Of a stretch of 64,000 bases of DNA, positions 44,462-52,279 are shown piece after piece. The stretch covers positions 26,675 through 90,674 of the forward strand of contig QIBA01000046.1 of NCBI GenBank assembly GCA_003225175.1, read 5' to 3'. A model generated the notes under the pieces. The model was given only the letters and a program-made list of their open reading frames with translations. It searched no databases and was not told the DNA's origin. The stretch comes from Acidobacteriota bacterium (GTDB taxonomy: Bacteria; Acidobacteriota; Terriglobia; Terriglobales; Acidobacteriaceae). The translations under genes were made by a program, and so were the position numbers. How positions within the stretch are numbered: the first letter of the stretch is position 1; each line of letters begins with the position of its first letter.

Positions 44462-45889
44462 ATGACCTTGTCGCAGCGCGTGGCCGAGTACATTCAGGCA
44501 CACGCCCTCATGCGTGCGGGAGAGCGCGTGGCTATTGCTGTTTCCGGCGGCGCGGATTCGGTTGCGCTGTTGCGAGTTCTGCTTCAACTTCGTGATGGGT
44601 TGGGAATCGTGATCTCAGTTGCGCATTTTCACCATGGCATTCGTGGAGCTGAAGCAGATGCAGACGAAGCTTTTGTTGCGGACCTTGCCGGCACTCACAA
44701 TCTCGAATTTCATGTCGACCGCGGCGAGGTTCCGGCACACGCCAGGAACAGCAACGTCAGCCTCGAGACTGCGGCTCGCAATCTGCGTTATGAGTTCTTT
44801 GCGAGAGTTCTGCGGGAACAGCGGACAGATTGCATTGCTACTGCGCACAGCCTGGACGATCAGGCGGAGACGGTTCTCATGAAAGCGTTACGAGGTGCAG
44901 GCAGCCGCGGACTCTCTGGGATTTTCCCTGAGCATCGTCTCGATATGGGAAAGATTGTGCGTCCGTTGCTGGGCGTTAACCGGGGGGAGCTGCGCGATTA
45001 CTTGCGGACGCTCAACCAGGAATGGCGGGAAGATGCAACCAACAAAGATTTGAGTCTTGCTCGCAATCGTCTTCGTGATCGTGTCCTGCCGATGCTGCGC
45101 GAAGAGGTGAATCCTTCAGTTGATCAGGCGCTGGCTCATTTGGCCGAGATCGCGCGAGGTGAAGAGCAGTATTGGAATGAGCAAATCTCCCGGCTTCTGC
45201 CTTTGCTCGTCGTGCCGGGAGAGCCTGCGCGTGGCGGCGGGCGTCGACAGACCGCATCCGCAAGCATCGCCATTGACATCCAGAAGCTCTGTCAACATCC
45301 TTTAGCAGTTCAACGCAGACTGTTGCGCACCGCCGCGGAAAAGATGGGACGCAGCATGGAGTTTGAGCAAGTCCAGGAGGTACTCCAGCTCATCACACAA
45401 CGCGCAGAACGAGGCACGCAGAGCAAAGTAGTCGAGATCGGCGGTGGGTGGAGGGTGCGCCTGTTGTTCAGGGAATTGCGTTTTGAGATGGCAAAGCCGC
45501 AAGCACCGAATTCGGGTTATGCGCTTCCATTGCTTGTTCCGGGAGAGGTCCGTGTTGAGGCGATCGGAACAACCATTCGCGCGCGCATCTCAGAAGACAA
45601 TGGAAACGCAAAGAATGCATCGTATAATCCGCACTCAGTTCGACTCCCCAGAATCACAGAACTAATCGTACGCAACTGGAAGGCTGGAGACCGCTTCCGG
45701 CCTGCGCGTCACAATTCCGAGAAGCGGGTTAAGGAGCTGCTCTATCCGTTGCATTTGAGCGAGGAGGAGAAGCAGCTTTGGCCGGTAGTTGCAGCCGGGG
45801 ATCGGATCGTTTGGGTGCGTAGCATCGAGTCGCCAGAATTGCGCACTGAGACCGGGAAACGGCTCTCGATCGAGGAGAGCGCCGAGTAA
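44462..45889 (+). CDS. tilS: tRNA(Ile)-lysidine synthetase
   Basis: The N-terminal ATPase domain carries the P-loop VAIAVSGGADSVALLRVLLQ and the substrate regions VAHFHHGIRGAEADADEAFV and CIATAHSLDDQAETVLMKAL. A middle domain (VDQALAHLAEIARGEEQYWN) and the C-terminal TilS domain (VRNWKAGDRFRPARHNSEKR; KELLYPLHLSEEEKQLWPVV) follow. It makes lysidine at C34 of the tRNA-Ile that reads AUA. GTG at 44459 directly precedes the ATG and could also start. It heads a tilS-hpt-ftsH cluster, 49 bases before hpt. Confidence 0.95.
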   Translation: MTLSQRVAEYIQAHALMRAGERVAIAVSGGADSVALLRVLLQLRDGLGIVISVAHFHHGIRGAEADADEAFVADLAGTHNLEFHVDRGEVPAHARNSNVSLETAARNLRYEFFARVLREQRTDCIATAHSLDDQAETVLMKALRGAGSRGLSGIFPEHRLDMGKIVRPLLGVNRGELRDYLRTLNQEWREDATNKDLSLARNRLRDRVLPMLREEVNPSVDQALAHLAEIARGEEQYWNEQISRLLPLLVVPGEPARGGGRRQTASASIAIDIQKLCQHPLAVQRRLLRTAAEKMGRSMEFEQVQEVLQLITQRAERGTQSKVVEIGGGWRVRLLFRELRFEMAKPQAPNSGYALPLLVPGEVRVEAIGTTIRARISEDNGNAKNASYNPHSVRLPRITELIVRNWKAGDRFRPARHNSEKRVKELLYPLHLSEEEKQLWPVVAAGDRIVWVRSIESPELRTETGKRLSIEESAE

Positions 45890-45938
45890 GCCCTGGAGTT
45901 CGGGGCGCCAGATCTGAGGGACTGGAACCCAACGACCA

Positions 45939-46451
45939 ATGGCACCGAAAATCCTGCTCACCGCCGAGCAGATTCAGCGACGTGTAAAGGAAATCGGGCA
46001 GCAGATCTCCCGCGACTATGCGGGTAAGAATCTGATGTTGGTGTGCGTCCTTCCTAATGGCTTCGTATTTGCCGCGGATCTGCTCCGAGCGATCGATATT
46101 CCGGTAAGCTGCCAGTTCGTGCAGCCTCATAAGCAGTCCACTCCGGGTGACAGCTCACACGTCAACATTCATTATGGGTCGGCATTTGATGTGAAGGGGA
46201 AGAATGTCGTGCTGGTGGAAGGCCTGATCCAGTCGGGCCACACGACTGAATTCCTTCTTCGCACAGTTCTCAGCTGGAATGCCGCCTCGGCCAAGCTGGT
46301 GGCGCTGATCGATAAGCAAAGCGCCCGCCGCGTACCGGTCCAGGCCGACTATATGGGATTCATTCTGGAAGAGACTTTCGTGGTCGGCTACGGCATGGGT
46401 GATCCAGAATACGGGCGCAACTTGCCCTATATTCAGGGCGAGGCAAGGTAG
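45939..46451 (+). CDS. hpt: Hypoxanthine phosphoribosyltransferase-like protein, altered PRPP loop
   Basis: The 170-residue protein aligns with bacterial Hpt: LTAEQIQRRVKEIGQQIS, LVCVLPNGFVFAADLLRAID, and a late YMGFILEETFVVGYGMGDPE matching the usual purine-site region. The PRPP-binding loop, normally VLIVEDIIDTGxT, reads VVLVEGLIQSGHTTEF. The second acidic residue is Gly and the catalytic Asp is Gln. The VLKG motif is VLPN. Placement between tilS and ftsH is the conserved context for hpt. Catalysis may be lost or changed, or the protein may be regulatory. Confidence 0.85.
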   Translation: MAPKILLTAEQIQRRVKEIGQQISRDYAGKNLMLVCVLPNGFVFAADLLRAIDIPVSCQFVQPHKQSTPGDSSHVNIHYGSAFDVKGKNVVLVEGLIQSGHTTEFLLRTVLSWNAASAKLVALIDKQSARRVPVQADYMGFILEETFVVGYGMGDPEYGRNLPYIQGEAR

Positions 46452-46849
46452 TTTTCGTGCCGAATCCAGTGTTTTCCTGCTAAAACAACCCATTTCTTTG
46501 CCCCCGTTATCCCATAAGCCCGCAATCCGTCTAAATCGGTAAACCGTTCCCGAAATATACCGAAGGCCGAGTGCCGAAGCCGACGGTTCTTTCGCGCCTT
46601 AGCCCGAACCACGGTGTCTAATGGATAGGAACCAAAGTTGTAATGGCTTATTTTCGAGCCAGCTTTCTTGGCGGAAACCAGATACAATTTCGCTGGGAAG
46701 TTGCTTCGAAAGCCCCTCTGGGGCATCTAAGCAGTGAGAACTCCGCAGGGTTAGCAAGCCAGCCCACCGGGGATTTGTAAGTCTGTAGCTGGGGCATGAC
46801 TTGCGCCAGCGTTACGGGCTCGTGAGGGGTAGGTTTAGGAGCATTGAAA
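46452..46849. other. 398-base intergenic region before ftsH
   Basis: No protein gene is seen. A short hairpin GCCCC/GGGGC (46712-46724) and a Shine-Dalgarno AGGAG at 46837-46841 are the only clear elements. A long 5' untranslated leader or a promoter for ftsH is likely, as the gap interrupts the otherwise tight cluster. Confidence 0.5.
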
Positions 46850-48754
46850 TTGAACTCAACCGTTAAGACCGTGGCCTTCTGGCTGGTGATCCTGCTTTCT
46901 GGGGTGTTGCTCTGGCAGGTGGTGAAGGCTGGTGGCAGTGCTAACAAGGAATCCGAGATCACGTTCTCGAAGTTTCTGCAGGATGTCGATCGCGGAGACG
47001 TTAACGATGTCACCATCGTCGGAACCAGTGAGGTGCACGGCAGGTACAAGAGCGGCGGAGCCGGCTTTCGTACCACTGCATATGCCAATTACCCGGAGAT
47101 GATCAAGAACCTTCGCGACAAGGGCGTGAACATCACGGTGAAGGATAACTCGGGCAATGGTTGGCCGACTTACCTGTTGAATCTCTCCCCACTCATTCTC
47201 TTCGCCGCCTTGTGGTTCGTGATGATCCGCCAAATGCAGACTGGCGGAAATAAAGCGCTTTCCTTCGGCAAGAGCCGCGCCCGGCTGCTCTCGATGCAGC
47301 AAAAGAAGGTCACATTCAAGGATGTGGCAGGCGTTGATGAAGCCAAGGAAGAGCTGAAAGAGATTATCGAGTTCCTGCGCGAAGCGCAGAAGTTCCAGAA
47401 GCTTGGTGGACGCATTCCCAAGGGAGTGCTGCTCGTTGGACCTCCCGGAACTGGTAAGACTTTGCTTGCCCGCGCAGTTGCCGGCGAGGCGAATGTTCCA
47501 TTCTTCTCCATCTCCGGTTCGGATTTCGTCGAGATGTTTGTCGGAGTTGGAGCGAGCCGTGTGCGCGACCTGTTCGAACAGGGCAAGAAGAACGCTCCCT
47601 GCATCATCTTCATCGACGAAATCGATGCTGTGGGACGTCATCGCGGCGCTGGCCTTGGTGGCGGACACGATGAACGTGAACAGACTCTGAACCAGCTGCT
47701 CGTTGAAATGGACGGCTTCGAGTCGAACGAAGGCGTGATTCTGATCGCTGCCACCAACCGTCCGGACGTTCTCGATCCGGCGCTTCTGCGTCCCGGTCGC
47801 TTCGACCGTCGCGTCGTGGTTGCGCGACCTGACGTTCGCGGACGTGAAGAGATTCTGCGCGTACACACCCGCAAGATTCCCATCGGGGACGATGTCGATC
47901 TCTCGATCCTTGCTCGGGGCACACCAGGATTCTCAGGCGCCGATTTAGCCAATATGGTGAATGAGGCAGCACTAAACGCAGCTCGACAAAACCGCAAAGC
48001 GGTTTACATGTACGATTTCGAGCTGGCGAAGGACAAAGTTCTCATGGGCGCAGAGCGCAAGTCGATGCTGCTCTCCGATCACGAGAAGAAGGTTACGGCT
48101 TACCATGAGGCTGGACACGCGTTGGTCGCAGCTATGCGCGACCATGCTGATCCGCTGCACAAGGTGACGATCATCCCGCGCGGAATGGCGCTCGGCGTCA
48201 CAATGCAACTACCGATCGATGATAAGCACACCTATACGAAGGAATATCTCGAAACTCGTCTGGCCATCATGATGGGCGGACGCGTTGCTGAAGAGATCTT
48301 CCTGCAGCAGATGACTACCGGTGCCGGCAATGATATCGAGCAAGCGTCTGATCTCGCTCGCCGCATGGTCTGTGAATTCGGAATGAGTTCGCTCGGCCCG
48401 ATCACTTTCGGCAAGAAAGATGAACAGATCTTCCTCGGTCGCGAGATCAATCAGCATCGCGACTTCAGCGAGGAGACTGCGAAACAGATCGACAAGGAAG
48501 TGCGTCAGCTGGTGGACGCAGGATACCAGGGTGCGACGCTGATTCTGTCGAACAACAAGGAGGTCATGCACCGTATGTCCGCAGCCCTCCTTGAGCGCGA
48601 AGTACTTGATGCCAACGAAATCAAGATGATTATCGAAGGCAGAGAACTTCCTCCCATCAAGATGCCTTCCAGTGGCGATGGCGTGCAGCAGGTGCTCAAG
48701 CCTGAACCGGCTCGCAGTCCCGGTTTGGCTCCAGGACATCCGTCCCCGGCATAA
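46850..48754 (+). CDS. ftsH: ATP-dependent zinc metalloprotease FtsH
   Basis: The TTG at 46850 is preferred over the TTG at 46844 because AGGAG then lies 8 bases upstream. Two N-terminal helices ([38 protein letters not shown]) flank a periplasmic domain. The AAA domain shows Walker A GPPGTGKT, Walker [12 protein letters not shown] and the second-region motif [15 protein letters not shown]. The protease zinc site is [11 protein letters not shown], with the third ligand in ASDLARRMV region. It degrades membrane and short-lived cytosolic proteins. Length (~634) is normal, and a terminator follows. Confidence 0.97.
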   Translation: MNSTVKTVAFWLVILLSGVLLWQVVKAGGSANKESEITFSKFLQDVDRGDVNDVTIVGTSEVHGRYKSGGAGFRTTAYANYPEMIKNLRDKGVNITVKDNSGNGWPTYLLNLSPLILFAALWFVMIRQMQTGGNKALSFGKSRARLLSMQQKKVTFKDVAGVDEAKEELKEIIEFLREAQKFQKLGGRIPKGVLLVGPPGTGKTLLARAVAGEANVPFFSISGSDFVEMFVGVGASRVRDLFEQGKKNAPCIIFIDEIDAVGRHRGAGLGGGHDEREQTLNQLLVEMDGFESNEGVILIAATNRPDVLDPALLRPGRFDRRVVVARPDVRGREEILRVHTRKIPIGDDVDLSILARGTPGFSGADLANMVNEAALNAARQNRKAVYMYDFELAKDKVLMGAERKSMLLSDHEKKVTAYHEAGHALVAAMRDHADPLHKVTIIPRGMALGVTMQLPIDDKHTYTKEYLETRLAIMMGGRVAEEIFLQQMTTGAGNDIEQASDLARRMVCEFGMSSLGPITFGKKDEQIFLGREINQHRDFSEETAKQIDKEVRQLVDAGYQGATLILSNNKEVMHRMSAALLEREVLDANEIKMIIEGRELPPIKMPSSGDGVQQVLKPEPARSPGLAPGHPSPA

Positions 48755-48775
48755 CACATACAACAGCTAAAATCG

Positions 48776-48808
48776 CGGGCAGCCGAACATGGCTGCCCGT
48801 TCTGTTTG
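48776..48808 (+). terminator. Terminator of ftsH
   Basis: CGGGCAGCC (48776-48784) and GGCTGCCCG (48791-48799) form a perfect 9-bp stem with loop GAACAT, followed by TTCTGTTTG. Confidence 0.88.
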
Positions 48809-48819
48809 TGGTACCCCCC

Positions 48820-49527
48820 TCAATCCCGTGGGGTCACTTGCCTTCTGATCCTCTTGGACCTCGTCCGACTAAATTCGTTTATGTCTATGTTGTCCAGCAC
48901 CGCAAGGCCAAAGTTGTCGGGTGCGGTGTCCTGTCCTTCGTCAAAAACGATGCTTATGCTTCGGACCGAACTGGTAATCGGCGGGAAGGCCTGCGCCGCA
49001 GTCCAGCGCAGCCGAATCCAAAATCCAGTACTCGTCTGCAGAGGTGGCGGGGAAGCGCAGCCGACGAAATGGGTGACATTATCCTCGGTCACAACGTTGA
49101 ACCTGGGTGCGCCGGCGCCGCAATGCGAACCCCTTGGATCAACAAATGCATCCGGTTTTCGAATGTCATAGCCCAGTTCGGTTAAAGTGATGCCCCTAAC
49201 ACCTGTAATCAGGGCGCCGGCTGAAGCGTTATTTGCCGTAGGTCCAGTCTTTGCCAATAAGAGTCCCTCGACCGCTTTGTCTCGATCATCTCCCGTCGGA
49301 CAGCCTGGTTCCTGGTAGGTAATCGTCGGCGACGTAGAAGGGTAGACAGCGATTGGTGCTGACGTAGGGCATCCAGTGCCGGATCTCCATTCCGCCGCTA
49401 CAAGCTGTGAGCCGGCGGGATCGAACTGAAACGGTACAACGTTGAACGTTCCGGAATTATCTTCGCCGGACTGTGCCGCCGCGACGGTGCACAGACCTGC
49501 AAGGGCCAAAATTATCGCAATCTTCAT
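48820..49527 (-). CDS. Secreted protein of unknown function
   Basis: The 235 residues begin with a signal peptide (KIAIILALAGLCTVAAAQ). The mature chain is beta-rich with many small residues and five Cys (for instance GTGCPTSAPI, QEPGCPTGDDRD, SHCGAGAPRF, VGCASPPP). This looks like an extracytoplasmic carbohydrate-binding or lectin-like fold with disulfides, but I know no domain name. The central part (DNFGLAVLDNIDINEFSRT) resembles the end of PEP-CTERM-type or choice-of-anchor secreted domains. The C-terminus is very basic rather than an anchor. It converges with ftsH. Confidence 0.6.
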   Translation of the reverse strand: MKIAIILALAGLCTVAAAQSGEDNSGTFNVVPFQFDPAGSQLVAAEWRSGTGCPTSAPIAVYPSTSPTITYQEPGCPTGDDRDKAVEGLLLAKTGPTANNASAGALITGVRGITLTELGYDIRKPDAFVDPRGSHCGAGAPRFNVVTEDNVTHFVGCASPPPLQTSTGFWIRLRWTAAQAFPPITSSVRSISIVFDEGQDTAPDNFGLAVLDNIDINEFSRTRSKRIRRQVTPRD

Positions 49528-49799
49528 GGCGAACCTCCCGTTAGGGTTAAATTTGGGTGGTTTTAGGTTGAAGAGAGAGCGTGCATGGAACGATGAGGCT
49601 ATCCATGTCTAGCTTGGGACTAATTCCTGAATTGCATCCCGGCTGGATGCATTGACCTAGAAGCACTGGAAGAGCGGTCTGGTTGCCCAAAGGCGAGCGA
49701 AATTGAAATTCCATGCCAGGTCATATGGCGGAAATGCCAAAATGGGAAAATTGAGGTTTCCCAGACCATTACCCCCTGTTTCAAGGAACCGAGATCCAG

Positions 49800-50765
49800 C
49801 TAAGCGCTGGCAGATTGGGTAACGGCGATCTTTTCCACCGGAAAGCCGCGCGAAATCCATCCATCGAGCCCACCTTCCACTGGACGGACGCGGGTAATGC
49901 CTCGCCTCTTCAGTTTCAGCGCCACCCGGGCGCTGGTCGCTTCGTTTGGTCAGGTGCAGTAGAGGATGATGTCGCGATCGCGCGGTATCTCCCCGTGCCG
50001 TTCCTCCAACTCCTCCGGCGTGAGACGCAGCGCGCCGGGAATCTGCACCGAATCTTCGTCAAGTGTGAACTCGTTGCGCAGATCGACCACAATCGCGCGC
50101 CCGCTCTCGAGTTCTTCTCTCAATTCCTCAGGCCCGATCCGGGAAACGCGCAGCTTGCGGATAAATCGTTTGCGCTGGATGTGCTTGAAAGTGATCCACG
50201 CCGTCGCTGCCAGAAGAACAATCAGCAGCATCGGTAGTCCCGAGTGACGCAGGAGGGAAAGAATGTCCTCCACTTCCCGATGAAAGATCCTTCCGGTCAG
50301 CAAAACCGCGCCTGCCCAAAAAAGCGTTCCGCAAATGTCATAGGCGAGAAATTTGAGCCAGGACAATCGAACGATGCCGGCCATTGGCTGAGCCACGATA
50401 TTCAATCCGGGCAAAAACTTGGATATCAACAGTGAGTTCGCCCCGCGCTTCATGAACAAATTTTCTGTGTTCCTGACGCAGGAATCGGGTTCAAGAGAAA
50501 TGCGGCACAGGAGGCTGAGAATCTTCCCCCCTTTTGCCCGGCCAAGCTGGAACCACATCAGATCGCTCAGGAAAGCGCCACAGAAGGTCAGCAGCCAAAG
50601 AATGTGAAAGCTGATCTTACCCTCCGCGCTGAGCGCCCCCGCAGTTAGCAGCAAGGGCGCGGAAGGCAGAGGCATGCCAGCCTGCTCCGCCAGCACCCAG
50701 AAGAAGATCACTGAGTACCCGTGGTGGATCAGGAAACGTGTCAGTTCTGCAGTTTCGTGGCCCAT
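49800..50765 (-). CDS. DedA membrane protein fused to rhodanese, candidate selenoprotein
   Basis: The DedA/SNARE-associated domain (residues ~1-190) has the family marks EQAGMPLPSAPLLLTAGAL, SDLMWFQLGRAKGGKI and SKFLPGLNIVAQPMAGI. A rhodanese domain follows from ~205 (VVDLRNEFTLDEDSVQIPGA). The frame meets TGA at 49950 right after ILYCT, but the same frame continues without a stop for 49 more codons as PNEATSARVALKLKRRGITR, then VRPVEGGLDGWISRGFPVEK, to TAG at 49800. Homologues have Cys at this place (CTCPNEATSA), so TGA replaces a conserved Cys in a CxC motif. A SECIS-like hairpin follows. The full protein would be 321 residues with Sec272. The alternative is a nonsense mutation of a Cys codon. 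Confidence 0.8.
49917..49935 (-). promoter_or_regulatory. SECIS-like hairpin downstream of in-frame UGA
   Basis: On the minus strand CAGCGCC (49935-49929) pairs perfectly with GGCGCTG (49923-49917) around loop CGGGT. The loop starts 21 bases after the UGA. Bacterial SECIS elements are stem-loops inside the coding region at about this distance with G residues early in the apical loop, as in E. coli fdhF. This element fits by shape and spacing. Confidence 0.65.
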
Positions 50766-51037
50766 TGATGTGAGGTTTAAGGCAAGCTTCCGGCGTTAAT
50801 CGCGCTGTCGCGCTCTGTTGTTAGAGTATTCGGGATTGCCTTGGGAGACAAAACCTTTCTCAGCGCGCTGTCTCCCAGGACTAAAAACAGTCGCGTCCTC
50901 CAAAGAGCCTGCCCCTGAATGAAATGGCAGACGCGAAGGAGCCCCATCTCTCCCCGCGCGACATTCTTTCACGTGACAGCTTTCGCTTGCGTTCATTCCT
51001 GGCAGCCATCCAGCGACTGATATGCTGTTCGCCGCGA

Positions 51038-51805
51038 ATGCAAAACAGCGAGCACATCCTAACCGATACACCTCCACTGGCTGACGCGCGGTTGCGCTAC
51101 GGCAACGATGAATATCAATTCGGCGATCTGCGCCTTCCCCAAGGTAATGGGCCATTTCCCGCGGCGATGTTCGTTCATGGCGGGTTCTGGCGTGCCCGCT
51201 ACGATCTCAAGCATGCGAGTTTCCCTTGCGCGGCGCTCACGAAAGCTGGCTTCGTTAGTTGGAATGTTGAGTACCGCCGTGTCGGAAATCCCGGCGGAGG
51301 CTGGCCCGGAAGCTTTGAAGACGTAACCGCCGGATATCAATTCCTGCGGCAACTGGCCGGCAGATACCCGATTGATACCAGGCGCCTGATCGTTCTCGGA
51401 CATTCCGCCGGCGGGCAGTTGGCGCTCGCGCTGGCCGCACATCACAACTCCATGCGTGCGGTAGTCTCGCTGGCCGGAGTCGTGAATCTGCGTCGAGCGT
51501 GGGATCTGCACCTGAGCCACGACGCCGTCGCTGAATTTCTGGGCGGCGATCCACAGCGCGTTCCGGAACACTATCACGAAGCGTCACCCGCCGAACTCGA
51601 CATTCACTGCGAGCAGCTCCTGATTCATGGAGCTGACGACGATACGGTTCCCGCACAGATGAGCCGCGACTATGCGAGGCAGAAACTTCGGAAACGGGAG
51701 AACGTCAAGCTACTCGCGATTCCTAAAACAGGACACTTTGAAATTGTGGATCCGGAATCCAGGGTGTGGAGTGACGTACAGACGGCTCTGCGGGCTCTGA
51801 TCTAG
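51038..51805 (+). CDS. Alpha/beta hydrolase (esterase/kynurenine-formamidase-like)
   Basis: The start is probably ATG 51038 (MQNSEHILTDTPPLADARLR); a longer in-frame version from 50924 adds an unlikely basic leader. The catalytic core shows the oxyanion motif FVHGGFWRARYD, nucleophile elbow LIVLGHSAGGQLALALAAHH, acid in LLIHGADDDTVP and catalytic His in IPKTGHFEIVDP. The HGGFW loop is typical of formamidase/BD-FAE-like cytosolic esterases. No signal peptide is seen. Substrate is not predictable; there are no tryptophan-degradation genes nearby. Confidence 0.88.
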   Translation: MQNSEHILTDTPPLADARLRYGNDEYQFGDLRLPQGNGPFPAAMFVHGGFWRARYDLKHASFPCAALTKAGFVSWNVEYRRVGNPGGGWPGSFEDVTAGYQFLRQLAGRYPIDTRRLIVLGHSAGGQLALALAAHHNSMRAVVSLAGVVNLRRAWDLHLSHDAVAEFLGGDPQRVPEHYHEASPAELDIHCEQLLIHGADDDTVPAQMSRDYARQKLRKRENVKLLAIPKTGHFEIVDPESRVWSDVQTALRALI

Positions 51806-51939
51806 CTGCTATAGGCCGGCGCATCAGGAGAGCCGTTCATCGAATTGATGAACTTTCGTCCCCGCCTTCTGACGAGCTGACTTCCCACTTGCCGATCACA
51901 TCTTGACAATCATAATGAGCAAGACTAATGTTTTGACCG

Positions 51940-52275
51940 ATGGACGAAACCAACACCGATGTCATCCAGGGAACGCTCGACATGCTCATCCTCAAGACGC
52001 TCAGCCTCGAGCCGATGCACGGCTTCGGAATCGCGCGTCGTGTTGAGCAGATATCGCGAGGAGTGTTCAAAGTGAATCCAGGATCGCTGCTTACAGCATT
52101 ACAGCGGCTGGAACGCGCCGGATGGCTCGATTCCGAGTGGCGGCAAACTGAGAACTCACGCCACGCCAAGTTCTATGCACTCACGCGCGCAGGGAAAAAG
52201 CAGTTGGAGCTCGAGACCGCGGACTGGAACCGGCGTGCGTCGGCGATCGCACGATTGTTGAAAGCTGAGGTCTGA
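51940..52275 (+). CDS. PadR-family transcriptional regulator
   Basis: The 111-residue protein is a compact PadR winged helix: DVIQGTLDMLILKTLSLEPM, then HGFGIARRVEQISRGVFKVN, the wing LLTALQRLERAGWLDSEWRQ and a C-terminal dimer helix. The stop is 4 bases before the large permease gene, so it is the first gene of a two-gene operon, the standard arrangement for acidobacterial MacB-like permeases. It probably represses that operon until an inducer is bound. Confidence 0.95.
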   Translation: MDETNTDVIQGTLDMLILKTLSLEPMHGFGIARRVEQISRGVFKVNPGSLLTALQRLERAGWLDSEWRQTENSRHAKFYALTRAGKKQLELETADWNRRASAIARLLKAEV

Positions 52276-52279
52276 CGGC

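Noticed and set aside
46856..47866. 336-codon frame antisense to ftsH
   Set aside because: It mirrors the codon structure of ftsH and has no recognisable motif. FtsH is unequivocal.
49657..49860. Minus-strand 67-codon frame overlapping the rhodanese 3' end
   Set aside because: It lies in a different frame from the rhodanese and has no domain pattern, while the TGA read-through frame gives clear rhodanese sequence.
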